Shown: piece by piece, positions 37,394 through 47,394 of the stretch | How the letters are laid out: every line of letters starts with the position of its first letter | Position numbering within the stretch: position 1 is the first letter of the stretch | NCBI RefSeq assembly: GCF_964355755.1 | Contig: NC_092677.1 | Coordinates: 17,392,101 to 17,456,100 of the forward strand | DNA length: 64,000 nt | DNA from: Antedon mediterranea | Lineage: Eukaryota > Echinodermata > Crinoidea > Comatulida > Antedonidae | Reading direction: 5' to 3' | Made by a program: the position numbers and the translations under genes | Notes under the pieces: generated by a model | What the model was told of the DNA's origin: nothing | Seen by the model: only the letters and a program-made list of their open reading frames with translations | Database searches by the model: none

Positions 37394-37723
37394 GTTGGCT
37401 AGATAAAATATTGAACAAAAACGTTACATACAGGAGGATCGAAGGCGCAAAAGAAAAACACACCCAGCTGCTGGCGATTCGATTATCGACTGCTGACAAA
37501 AACAAAATACGAATTTCGCGCCTGTGACAGTGGTTGCCGCGATAAATAAATTGTTTACCCTTTCTGTACAATTATTAACAGTGGAGATTATATTTCACGC
37601 ACAAACAAGCCCCGTCGTCTGCTCTTTGCATGCTTTATAAAAAGTAGACAAATGACATGCATGTTGTTGTTGGCTCAAATTTGTTAATTTTAATTCTAAA
37701 ATTTATGTTTATCCTCTGCTAAA
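37394..37723. promoter_or_regulatory. Divergent promoter interval between TK2 copy A and TP53RK
   Basis: The start codons of the two genes point away from each other, 330 bp apart, leaving room only for a shared bidirectional promoter and two short 5' untranslated parts. The interval is richer in CG than its surroundings near 37440-37540 (for example ATTTCGCGCCTGTGACAG). No TATA box is evident on either side. Confidence 0.6.
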
Positions 37724-40700
37724 ATGACCTCTTCAAACATGATAAATCAAGGTGCAGAAGCTAGAGTTTATGAGGGCGAATTTGGTGGCCGTTCTGTTAT
37801 TGTGAAAGAACGTTTTTCAAAGAAGTATCGACATCCGACTCTAGATGAAAAGCTAACCAAGAAGAGGATGACACAGGAAGCAAGGGCCATAATGCGGTGC
37901 AAGAAGGCTGGTGAGAATCTAGGCCTAGGCCTAGCTTTTTTTTTTGTAGAAAACTTTGTTGTGTTGTAAAATATAATAATAATATAATATGTATAATTTA
38001 AACTGCAGTAGCGCCTTTTTGGCGCTACTGCAGTTTCGCACCACACCGTTATATCTTCAATTTCTCACCTAAACTTTCGTTTTTTACACTCACAACATAA
38101 TATTATGTAACATGTTTATACGATTCGACCACTTACGAAGTAATTTTTTTCAAATAACAATACTTTTCAAAACATTTTAAACAATACTGAACTCGCTGTC
38201 AACACACTGCGAAATGTTCGCCGTCTTATATTTATCACTTAATTGCCAGAATTTATGCTTCATTTTACCCCAAAAATTGTAGAAACTATAGAGGGCAGTG
38301 TTATAAAATCCGATTACACATATAGGCCTACCCTATTTAGTTTTGAAAAGCAAGAAATGTTTTCAGCTGGCGAAATAAAGGTTAAATTAATATTTAATTA
38401 TTAGTATTACTATTATTATTTATATTAATGGTTCCTATCAATGTTTTATGTACGGACTCATATCGTCGCCGTTTTGATATGTACAGTTGGTTCTTTATAA
38501 AACCACTCTTTGCAGTTTAAAAATAAAAACAGAAAATAAAACATACATTGATTTCTGGCAATTTTCTGAATCTAAAATGGCCACAGTTCAATCGAAGTTT
38601 TCGCGAAAAAAGGAGCTGTTTTGAAAGGCATTTTTTATTGTGATAAAGGTAATATAACGGTGGCTAAATCATGGGAACATGTTACATAATGGCCCAAAAT
38701 TGTATGATGTGAGTGCGAGAAAAAAATGAAGCAAGAAATCCAAGATATAACAGTGTGGTGCGAAACTGCAGTAGCGCCAAATTTTTAGGATCAGGTGCCG
38801 TTTTAGGCCACCTCGACTTATATGGACTATACGATAGTTAGTATACCATTAATTATTATGATAGTAGGGTGGTAGGGGTGTGGTGTATTATATTATGTTA
38901 TGTAGGCATGTTATTATTATTAGGCACTGTGTTACGGAATACCAAGATTTTGTAACAAGATTACTACAGTATATTAACTAGGCCTATATATACAGTACTT
39001 ACTATATATAAAAACTAACCTAAAAACTATAGTATAACTATAATCAAAATTAAAACATTAAATACTATGTAACATTGTTAGTTATGCCTATCTTGATTTC
39101 AACACATTAAATTGTAGTACAATCGGATTCGAAATTAGAAAATCTTAAATACTACAGTACAATCAGAATCAAAACATATTAAAAAATACAGTACAATCGG
39201 ACTTAAAACATCCTAAATACTAGGCCTACAATACAATCGGAATTAAAACATGTTAAACTACAAAACAACTAAACTAAATATCACAATCGGAATTAAAAAA
39301 TCTTGCAAAGGATAAATCTCAACATCGTTGATTTGAACCTAAGACCCTGGTATCGGTAGACGAACATAATTGAAGATTCATTAACATAATTATATGTTTT
39401 TTGTTTGTTTTACCTCACCAGATACATTTACATTTAATGCTAAGTGTAAAACAAATTGTAGATAGAAACAAAATGGTAACAGATTCATTGACATAATTAT
39501 ATGTTTACAGTATTTGTTTTACTGATACTACTGATAAATTTACATTTAATGTTAAATGTAAATAAATGGAACGGATGTAGACAGAAACAAAATGGTAACA
39601 GATTCATTAACGCAATTATAATGTATGTTTGCTTTAGGCCTACTGATCACCTGATACATTTACATTTAATGTTAAATGTAAATAAATGAAACGATTGTAG
39701 ATACAGAAACAAAATGGTAACACTAACAGATTCATTGACGACATATGTATTTTTGTTTTACGACGACTCGGCTATAGTTGGATACGATTATGCTCTGTAC
39801 CTTTTCTGAGATTATTCGATTTACCGATTATGGCAACAATTTTCTTGAAATAAACATAAATAAAACGAAAGAAATAAGAATTGATTTTCGAAAACATAAT
39901 TGGTCTGACAGTATACATAAAAGGAAAGGAAGCAGAGATTGTTAACAATTATAAGTATCTGGGAGTAGTGTTTGACTAAAGCTTAAATATGTAGGTGGAC
40001 ATATTGATCATATAGTTAAGAAGTTAAATACAAGGCTGTACTGCTTGAGGAAACTCGGTTCTTTGGGGTAAAGCAGGATATTTGTACTATAGAATGTTTC
40101 TATTTGAGGATATTGTATGTTGGGCTTGGAAAATTTAGTAAGGGAATGTGTGGATCACCGAATTGCGAAGGTGCTTGGTAGAGCGGGGAAAGTATAAATT
40201 GGTTTGTCTATGCAAATGCTTGACTCGTTCTACAACGGCTTGCCGATGTATTCCATGCTATATTGGAAGACATGAATCATCCTCCTCATGGCGACATTAT
40301 CAGCCCCTATTTTCCAATCTTTTTATAATGGTATAGTCCATTCAAGTCGAGGTGGCCAAAATCGGCACCTGATCCATTAATAATAAAAATACTTGGCCTA
40401 GGGCCTGGGTCTAGCCTAAACGTACAAACAATTTACATTCAAATAAAAAATGAATCCATGTATGATTGACACATTTCATTTTAATTTTTAATTCCGTGTT
40501 CTTTCCATTTTTTTAGACTGATTTGTTTTATATTAAAATAATACACAGTCACAGTTTTCTATCAGCATGTGGTCGACGCTGCATATTTTTCATTGACATA
40601 CATAAAACGCATGCACATAAATTATGTTTAAAGAACAATTAGGCCTATATATTATATTTAATATTATATATTATAAGAAAAATAACTGCAGAAAAGGAGG

Positions 40701-41271
40701 AACGATAACAAACATATGCTATACTTAAATGAGGTTCTGCACAGTATAGGATGTCAATGATCAGATGATGAACTTGTTTTTTTTTCCCACAGGTATTGCT
40801 ACTCCGGCTATTTATTTTGTAAATTATGAGACCAATCAGATTTATATGGAGAACATTAAGGATTCATTAACTGTAAAAGAGTACATTCAGGCTCTACAAA
40901 GAGAAGGTGGAAAGGATGAAGAATTAAATAAATTGGCAGACAAAATTGGCAACATCCTGGCAACCATGCATAACATTGATGTAATCCATGGTGACCTGAC
41001 GACGTCGAATATAATGATAAAAAGACCTTTCGAAGAATTGGGCCTTGTACTTATTGATTTTGGTCTCAGTCATGTGTCTAGGCTTTTGGAAGATAAGGGC
41101 GTTGATTTGTATGTCCTAGAGAGGGCGTTGTTAAGTACACATCCAAATACAGAGGTATTATTTGAACGTATGTTGCATAATTATAGCAAGAAATCAAGGC
41201 AATCAAAGGAAGTTCTTGCTAAGTTAGAGGAGGTTCGAATGAGAGGAAGAAAGCGTCTTATGGTTGGATGA
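37724..41271 (+). CDS. TP53RK: TP53-regulating kinase (PRPK/Bud32, KEOPS subunit), complete
   Basis: TP53RK/Bud32 is the small atypical kinase/ATPase of the KEOPS/EKC complex, needed for t6A modification of ANN-decoding tRNAs. Two exons, 37724-37910 and 40793-41271, join in frame to 221 residues, the usual length for a Bud32 with a short N-terminus. Visible are the nucleotide loop NQGAEARVY (8-16), catalytic lysine K28 in VIVKERF, YRHPTLDEKL, the catalytic loop HGDLTTSN (D130), the metal-binding DFG (D151), the hallmark GVDLYVLERA and STHPNTE, and the basic tail RGRKRLMVG, nearly as in human PRPK. The 2.9-kb intron holds two inverted-repeat elements and a LINE fragment. AATAAA at 41624 is a likely poly(A) signal. 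It is head-to-head with TK2 copy A. Confidence 0.97.
38000..38036. repeat. Perfect 16-bp-arm hairpin
   Basis: AAACTGCAGTAGCGCC, five T, then GGCGCTACTGCAGTTT. The right arm is the left terminus of the element at 38021-38778, so the left arm looks like a solo or inverted second copy of that terminus. Confidence 0.95.
38021..38778. mobile_element. 758-bp non-autonomous DNA transposon with ~100-bp inverted ends
   Basis: The left end GGCGCTACTGCAGTTTCGCA is repeated, inverted, at the right end (TGCGAAACTGCAGTAGCGCC at 38759-38778). Similarity continues inward through CCACAC(C/T)GTTATATCTT and the ATAATATTATGTAACATGTT region. The interior is non-coding. It lies in the TP53RK intron, ten bases before another inverted-repeat element. 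Confidence 0.8.
39365..39745. repeat. ~115-bp tandem repeat, about 3.3 copies
   Basis: Units contain ACATTTACATTTAATGTTAA, GAAACAAAATGGTAACAG and ATTCATTGACATAATTATATG. Starts of the ACATTTAATG block are near 39432, 39542 and 39662. It is nested in the element at 38788-40375. Confidence 0.8.
39830..40330 (+). pseudogene. Dead LINE reverse-transcriptase fragment
   Basis: Broken translation gives NYKYLGVVFD, followed by a stop and then GHIDHIVKKLNTRLYCLRKL, and later WITELRRCLVERGKYKL. The YLG-V-FD motif is typical of the region just after the RT domain in LINE ORF2 proteins. Several stops and shifts are present. Confidence 0.65.
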
Positions 41272-41945
41272 ATTCTTATTGCACATTACAAACTGTGCGC
41301 CCTCATTCTATTTAAGCTTGGTTCCCACTTGAACCCAATGCAAGGATGTAAACCCACTGCAATTATTTTGACCAATCAAGCAATAGATCAGATCATCTGT
41401 CACTTGTGATTGGTTAATTCACTTGTGTTGACAAATGACAACCAAGTTTTAAACATGACAGCTCAAATTCAAAGTGTGGAAATGATTAGTAGTCTAGTTT
41501 CTACATATCTTAATTTTGGCACACATGGCATGTCATAAAAATGCTTGCTGGTGGTGCCACATAAAACTGCAGAGACATGTTGCAAGTCTATGAAATTATT
41601 AATGTAGCCAGGCTGCCTATTAAAATAAAATGTATCATACAAAACAAAGTGACTTTTACAGTTTTGTTTTATTTGTTATATTTTGCATAATATAAAGTTT
41701 AAATTATTCAAATAATGTCATTAGTTTCTAAAATTACTTTTAATAATTATGTGAACTAAAATTAAATTGTAGATATTGCAGATTCAGCTATTTCAGAACC
41801 TAAATCAAGTACTGTATTTTTTGTTGTATCCGGTGATACTACTGGTTGTTCCTCCAGATAGGACCATTAATTGTCCTGTTATTACATAACTATTATTAGC
41901 CTAGCTGTTATTCTGCCGGATAGGACCATGTAATGTATTGTAACA
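41272..41945. other. Interval between TP53RK and the first DHRS4-like gene (convergent 3' ends)
   Basis: It holds the TP53RK 3' untranslated part (AATAAA at 41624-41629). A probable short inverted-repeat element lies at 41315-41460 (AAGCTTGGTTCCCACTTG end, related to 833-1102). Two or three degenerate units of the DHRS4-derived repeat lie at 41835-41945 (see 50712-51120). Confidence 0.55.
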
Positions 41946-42845
41946 TTATAGCCTAGCTGTCATTCCTCCAGCTACGATCATTGTTTCTCCCGTAATGTAT
42001 GTACTATCATCAGAACAAAGAAATGCTACAGCTCCAGCACATTCATCAGGCAAACCAATTCTAATAAAAAAGAACAATTTTGATAATTATCAGTTGTTTA
42101 GATGGTAAAAACAGTAGCTCCTGTTAAAGCTCTATTGTAAAGTGTCTGCTCCCAGTGCCGCAGCCATGAGAAATAAAGTGGTGTGGTGGTCGTAAGAAAA
42201 GGGAACAATTGCTGTGTGGGTCGCAGGGTTGTCAAGTGCCTTGAAACCTTGCCAACTGAACTTTAGACAATCAACATGAAACATACAGTAAAAATGAAGT
42301 ACTGTCAATATTCATCAAACTCGGGCAGCTAATTTTAGTATTAATGTACAACTTGCCTTGCTATCGGTAACATCTTGGTAGACTGTTTTAAAGCTTTCTC
42401 ATTACTCCATAGCTACAAAATATTTAGTTTACAAAGAAGAAATATCAACACTACTCATACATTTCAAACTTCCGTCCTCAACCCCCAAAATTTGCCAGAA
42501 ATTTCCCAACCAACAGGTCGAATTGTCTTCTCGGAGTGATTCATTATACTGTACTTCATAACATATTATTAATCAGTATGCAAAGTTTGAACAAGACAGT
42601 AACCTAGAGCATGTGAACTGTGATGTGACCTTTAAGGTGTGCAGAACACTGCTTGCTGCCGTGGGTTCGTAGAGTGCATATTAAATCTCAATTTCCTTAG
42701 TTTCCAGTTAAGCTTAAGAGGACCAGTATAGCTAGCTAGGGCTCCTTCTAAATTTTCTATAATGGATTTTTAAAATAGCTTACTGCTTCGCTAAACTTGG
42801 TTTTGATAAGTCCAGGTGCAAGACCGTTGACTCGTATTCCAAGAC

Positions 42846-42850
42846 GAGCA
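42846..42850 (+). repeat. Target-site duplication (left), GAGCA
   Basis: GAGCA immediately precedes the 5' LTR and is repeated at 47395-47399 right after the 3' LTR. The undisturbed paralogous exon (near 52125) has a single GAGCA at this point. Confidence 0.97.
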
Positions 42851-43048
42851 TGTAATGATAGCATATAGTTAAGGCTATGGTATTGTAAGTATAGAGTGAG
42901 CCCTCTATAGTTAGTGTACAGTTGAGTGAGCAATGCCTCATGGCATCACTTGATGTAGGAGAACCAAGATGGTTGAGATGTAATAAATGAAACACTAATC
43001 AAGTCACGACTACTACCTATCTTTATTAAATAAACAAGTAACATTACA
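42851..43048 (+). repeat. 5' LTR (198 bp)
   Basis: Starts TGTAATGATAGC and ends GTAACATTACA, with TG...CA borders and an ATGTAA/TTACAT terminal inverted repeat. Compared base by base with the 3' LTR, no difference was seen. An AATAAA lies at about 43028-43034. Confidence 0.97.
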
Positions 43049-46000
43049 TGGTGTCAGAAGTGGGATTAAAACCTCCAGAATCTTTGAAAGTAAGTGTCAG
43101 TAATAATATGGCAGAAGAATGGAGAAAATGGAGTCAACGTTTTGGGTTGTACATTACAGCTAGTGGCCTAGATAGAAAGCCAGCAAAGGTAAAGTGTAGT
43201 ACACTATTGCATGTAATAGGCGAGGAGGCACTAGACATATTCAACACATTTGTATTTACAGCTGACGAAGATGCTGAAGATGTAGAGGTAATTCTTCAGA
43301 AATTTAAAGCACATTTTGAGCCCCAAAGGAACATAACGTATGAAAGGCATAAGTTTAATACAAGAATACAAAAGGAAGGTGAAGGGTTTGATCAATTCAT
43401 AACTGATTTAAGAAGTAAAGCAAGAACGTGTGAATTTGATAATTTACATGATAGCTTAATAAAGGACAGAATAGTAGTAGGAATTCGAAGTGATACTGTA
43501 AGAGAGAGGTTACTTCGTGAAAATGATTTAACGCTACAGAAAGCAGTAGAAATATGCCAAGCTGCAGAGATTAGCCGCAAACAAAGATGTGTAATGAAAG
43601 ATGCATCAAAAACGGGCAACAGTGAAGTGATAGAAGAGAGTGAAATAAATAAGCTTAAAACAGAATATAAGTACAAAAAAGCTAGTAGTAGTGCTGCTAG
43701 TAGTTCATACAATAAAACTGGTGTTATAAGGGATTGTAGGCAATGTGGTAAAACTCATGAGTATAAGAATTGTCCAGCATATGGCAAACAATGTAAAGCA
43801 TGTGGAAGAAATAATCATTTTGCTATAAAATGTAGGAGTAAAGATAAAAGAAAGCCATATAGGCCTAAGAAAAAAAAAATAGAAGTACTAGAAGAAATAG
43901 ATAGTGATAGTACAAATAGTGATGAAGAGTTCCTAATGGATACATTAGAGAATAAAGATAACACCAAAGAATGGTCTGTAAATTTAAAGATCTATAACCG
44001 TGATAGCAAACATAAGGTAGTAAAGTTGAAAATTGATACTGGAGCTCAGTGTAATGTGATAACAGAAAGTATAGTACAAGAATTAAAGATTCCAGTAAAT
44101 AAAACAAATGCAAGGCTTATAACATATTCTGGTGAAAAGATAAGACCAGTTGGTAAAGTAACACTACTCTGTGAAAACAAACATAAATACTATGAATTAG
44201 AGTTCCAAGTCATGAATAAAGCAGTTCATCCTGTATTGGGACTGCAGGCTTGTGAAAGACTAAACTTGGTGAAGAGAGTAGAAAGAATAGAAACTAATAG
44301 TGACTACAATGATTTGAAATCTAAATACGATGTATTTAAAGGTTTAGGTTGTATTGGGGGTGTACAAAAGTTGCATGTAAAAGAAGATGCAAAACCGGTA
44401 ATTCATCCGCCAAGATCAGTACCTATTCCAATAAGAAAGAAAGTATTAAAGGAGTTGAATAATATGGAAAGTAAAGGGGTAATAGTGAAACAAAATGACC
44501 CTACCCAATGGGTGAGCAGTATGGTAGTAGTTAAAAAAAAAAATAAAGATAGTGTACGTATATGTATAGATCCAAAAAATTTGAACGACGCTCTTGAAAG
44601 ACAGCATTACCCAATGAAAACGATAGAAGAAGTAATAACTAAGCTACCTAATGCAAAAGTGTTCAGCACTTTAGATGCCAGTAGTGGGTATTGGCAAATA
44701 CAGTTAGATGAGGATAGTTCAAGGTTGTGTACGTTTAATAGTCCTAATGGAAGGTATAGATACACTAGATTACCTTTTGGTATTAAGTCAGCCCCTGAGA
44801 TTTTTCAAAGAGTAATGACCCAAATGTTTGAAGATTTGGAAGGTACAGAAGTCATAATGGATGATATTTTAGTATGGGGTATAGATAAGAAACAACATGA
44901 CGAACGACTTGAGAAAGTTCTCAATCGAGCAAAAGAAAGAAATTTAAAATTAAACCCAGAAAAATGTAAATTTGGATTAGATGAAGTAAAATACATTGGT
45001 CACACATTAACATCTGAAGGTTTAAAAACAGATGAGAGAAAAGTTAAAGCAGTACAAGAAATGCACAAACCTAATAATAAGAAAGAGTTACAACAGTTTC
45101 TTGGAATGATAAATTATCTTGGTAAATTTATACCAAATTTAAGTAATGTAACCAAACCATTAAGACAACTGTTAGAGAAAAATACTATGTGGCAATGGCA
45201 AGCAGAACATGATATTAGTTTTGGACAGTTGCAGCGCTTAGTAACAGAGGCGCCAGTTTTACAATATTATGATGTAGAGAAACCGGTGACAGTAAGTGTT
45301 GACGCATCAAGCACAGGTATAGGCGCAGTATTATTGCAAGATGGACATCCGATAGCGTTTGCATCAAAAGCGTTTACAGAGCCTCAAACAAGATATGCAC
45401 AGATAGAGAAAGAATTAGCAGCTGTAGTTTTTGGATGTGAGCGTTTCCATCAATATTTGTATGGCAAAGAATTTATCGTAGAAAGCGACCATAAACCCTT
45501 AGAATCGATAATGAAAAAAGCACTAGCACTAACACCACCAAGACTACAGAAAATGTTATTAAAGCTACAGAAATACAAGCTGGAACTAGTTTATAAGAGA
45601 GGCAAAGAGTTGTATATAGCAGATGCATTGAGTAGAAATCATCTACCAGATATAGAAACAGAACAGTTTAGCATTCCGCTTTACATGATTAACAACCTAC
45701 AAATGACAAAAGAAAGACTAGTAGAAATAAAGAATGAAACAGTAAAGGATACAGCTTTAAGTAAATTAAAGGACGTAGTAATAAATGGATGGCCAGAGAA
45801 CAAAGCTATCCTAGAACCAGATGTTAAACCATATTGGGATTATAGAGATGAAATCTTAGTAGAAGGAGATATGCTATTCAAAAATAACAGATTAATCATA
45901 CCAGCGACACAACGTAAACTGATGTTGAGTAAATTGCATGCTAGTCACCAAGGTATTGAAAAAACAAAGAAACTTGCACGAGATTTAATCTTCTGGCCAG

Positions 46001-46923
46001 GAATAAATGCCCAAGTGACAGACACAGTAGGAAAATGTGAAATATGCCTAAAACACCGAATGAAAAACCAAAAAGAACCAATGGTAGCCCATCAAATACC
46101 ATCAAGACCATGGCAGAAAGTGGGCATGGACCTATTCACACTAGAAGCTGAGGAATACCTAATAATCGTAGACTATTATTCAGGATATTTCGAAATAAAC
46201 ATGTTAAAAAGCACGAAATCTAGCTCAGTTATAAAATTTTGCAAGCAACAATTTGCTAGACATGGGATACCAGAAGAAGTAATTTCTGATAATGGACCAC
46301 AATTTGCGTCAATGGAATTTCAAAATTTTGGCAAAGTGTATGATTTTAAACATACAACAGCATCCCCATTTTATCCGCAAGCAAATGGAAGAGCCGAAAA
46401 AGCAGTTCAAACCGCGAAAATGATACTCAAAAAAGCGAGAGAAGATAAACAAGATCCATATTTAGCGCTATTAAGTTACCGCAATACACCTAGAGATGGA
46501 TTACCATCACCAGTACAAATGCTAATGGGCCGTAGAACAAAAACACATTTACCAACGTCTACGAAACTGCTGAAACCAAAAGTAACAAACAACATGAGAC
46601 AATTAAAACAAAACAAAGCAAAACAAAAGAACTATTACGACAAAGGAACAAAACCGCTAAAGACACTTAAAGTTGGAGATAGAATTTATGTGCGAAAAGA
46701 TTGTCAGTGGAAACCAGCAACAATCGTTGAGAGACAAGAAAGTCCACGATCATACACAGTTGAAAGCGATGGAAAATATTATAGACGCAATCGCAGAGAT
46801 ATCATTAAAGTAACAAGTTCGCAGGATTCACAGACATCACATATAATAGAACCAAACACCACACAAGAAACACGTCGCTACCCTAAACGCAACAGAAAAC
46901 AATTGATAAAACTAGATTTGTGA
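43048..46923 (+). CDS. gag-pol: Gag-Pol polyprotein of the Ty3/gypsy element, 1,291 aa
   Basis: A single uninterrupted frame. Gag occupies about 20-220. Two zinc knuckles follow: a slightly short one (CRQCGKTHEYKNC, about 229) and a canonical C-x2-C-x4-H-x4-C (CKACGRNNHFAIKC, about 249). An aspartic protease has DTGA at 330-333. Reverse transcriptase has LDASSGYWQ (about 542), FGIKSAPEIFQRVM and the active site VIMDD (D605, D606). RNase H starts near VDASSTGIGAVL (about 750). Integrase has an H-x3-H...C-x2-C finger (about 962-1000) and a D,D(35)E triad with D near 1027, D1081 and E1117. The first ATG (43048) uses the last LTR base and runs through the primer-binding site. The ATG at 43108, just before the gag homology, is an alternative start. 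No frameshift separates gag and pol. Confidence 0.95.
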   Translation: MVSEVGLKPPESLKVSVSNNMAEEWRKWSQRFGLYITASGLDRKPAKVKCSTLLHVIGEEALDIFNTFVFTADEDAEDVEVILQKFKAHFEPQRNITYERHKFNTRIQKEGEGFDQFITDLRSKARTCEFDNLHDSLIKDRIVVGIRSDTVRERLLRENDLTLQKAVEICQAAEISRKQRCVMKDASKTGNSEVIEESEINKLKTEYKYKKASSSAASSSYNKTGVIRDCRQCGKTHEYKNCPAYGKQCKACGRNNHFAIKCRSKDKRKPYRPKKKKIEVLEEIDSDSTNSDEEFLMDTLENKDNTKEWSVNLKIYNRDSKHKVVKLKIDTGAQCNVITESIVQELKIPVNKTNARLITYSGEKIRPVGKVTLLCENKHKYYELEFQVMNKAVHPVLGLQACERLNLVKRVERIETNSDYNDLKSKYDVFKGLGCIGGVQKLHVKEDAKPVIHPPRSVPIPIRKKVLKELNNMESKGVIVKQNDPTQWVSSMVVVKKKNKDSVRICIDPKNLNDALERQHYPMKTIEEVITKLPNAKVFSTLDASSGYWQIQLDEDSSRLCTFNSPNGRYRYTRLPFGIKSAPEIFQRVMTQMFEDLEGTEVIMDDILVWGIDKKQHDERLEKVLNRAKERNLKLNPEKCKFGLDEVKYIGHTLTSEGLKTDERKVKAVQEMHKPNNKKELQQFLGMINYLGKFIPNLSNVTKPLRQLLEKNTMWQWQAEHDISFGQLQRLVTEAPVLQYYDVEKPVTVSVDASSTGIGAVLLQDGHPIAFASKAFTEPQTRYAQIEKELAAVVFGCERFHQYLYGKEFIVESDHKPLESIMKKALALTPPRLQKMLLKLQKYKLELVYKRGKELYIADALSRNHLPDIETEQFSIPLYMINNLQMTKERLVEIKNETVKDTALSKLKDVVINGWPENKAILEPDVKPYWDYRDEILVEGDMLFKNNRLIIPATQRKLMLSKLHASHQGIEKTKKLARDLIFWPGINAQVTDTVGKCEICLKHRMKNQKEPMVAHQIPSRPWQKVGMDLFTLEAEEYLIIVDYYSGYFEINMLKSTKSSSVIKFCKQQFARHGIPEEVISDNGPQFASMEFQNFGKVYDFKHTTASPFYPQANGRAEKAVQTAKMILKKAREDKQDPYLALLSYRNTPRDGLPSPVQMLMGRRTKTHLPTSTKLLKPKVTNNMRQLKQNKAKQKNYYDKGTKPLKTLKVGDRIYVRKDCQWKPATIVERQESPRSYTVESDGKYYRRNRRDIIKVTSSQDSQTSHIIEPNTTQETRRYPKRNRKQLIKLDL
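43049..43066 (+). other. Primer-binding site, complementary to tRNA-Leu
   Basis: TGGTGTCAGAAGTGGGAT directly follows the 5' LTR. It is the exact complement of the 3' end of animal tRNA-Leu(CAA) (ATCCCACTTCTGACA plus CCA). The tRNA identity comes from memory of that conserved 3' end. Confidence 0.85.
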
Positions 46924-47181
46924 ACTAAGGGCAGAATAACCCCTAAATTGTGTGCCAGAATAGTCTACCTCTGAGCACAACATAAACAGCATTATATGTA
47001 ATGTACTGTATGTATGTTAGGAAAGAGCTTTTGCCTGTTGAGGTTTTGTAAATAAAGATTGTTAGGATATATGTAAGAGAAGAAAGATGTAATAGTTTTT
47101 GTTTTGTGAACAAAGGAAAAGATATTGTTAGAGTGTTGTTAGTTAGTAGATTTAGATGAACAGTAATTAACTTTATAATTT

Positions 47182-47196
47182 AAAAAAAAAGGGAGA
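47182..47196 (+). other. Polypurine tract
   Basis: AAAAAAAAAGGGAGA lies immediately before the 3' LTR, as expected for plus-strand priming. Confidence 0.9.
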
Positions 47197-47394
47197 TGTA
47201 ATGATAGCATATAGTTAAGGCTATGGTATTGTAAGTATAGAGTGAGCCCTCTATAGTTAGTGTACAGTTGAGTGAGCAATGCCTCATGGCATCACTTGAT
47301 GTAGGAGAACCAAGATGGTTGAGATGTAATAAATGAAACACTAATCAAGTCACGACTACTACCTATCTTTATTAAATAAACAAGTAACATTACA
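47197..47394 (+). repeat. 3' LTR (198 bp), identical to the 5' LTR
   Basis: Starts TGTAATGATAGC and ends AACATTACA, and is followed by the right GAGCA duplicate. Identity to 42851-43048 indicates recent insertion, because both LTRs are copied from one template. Confidence 0.97.

Larger units (their letters stand above)
38788..40375. mobile_element. 1.59-kb composite between ~45-bp inverted repeats
   Basis: The left end GGATCAGGTGCCGTTTTAGG and the reverse-complemented right end GGATCAGGTGCCGATTTTGG match over about 45 bp (to GGACTATAC). Inside are ~50-bp degenerate AATCGGAATTAAAACAT tandem units (39040-39300), a tRNA-like SINE piece (39310-39370), a ~115-bp tandem repeat (39365-39745) and a dead LINE fragment (39830-40330). 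It looks like a transposon that captured or accumulated other repeats. Confidence 0.7.
42851..47394 (+). mobile_element. Intact Ty3/gypsy LTR retrotransposon, 4,544 bp
   Basis: Complete structure: a 198-bp LTR, a tRNA-Leu primer-binding site, one long gag-pol ORF, a polypurine tract, a second identical 198-bp LTR and 5-bp target duplications GAGCA. No envelope ORF is present. The protein resembles the Mag/SURL lineage (the sea-urchin SURL type) in its single gag-pol frame and its PFGIKSAPEIFQRVM RT block; the lineage call is inference. It is inserted antisense to the DHRS4-like host gene. Confidence 0.97.

Noticed and set aside
37380-37571. 63-codon minus-strand frame upstream of TK2 copy A, considered as a presequence
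   Set aside because: It reads through the TK2 start in another frame and stops there; no joinable donor would bring it into frame.
43392-44996. Minus-strand frames of 60-106 codons inside the retrotransposon
   Set aside because: Shadows of the gag-pol frame.
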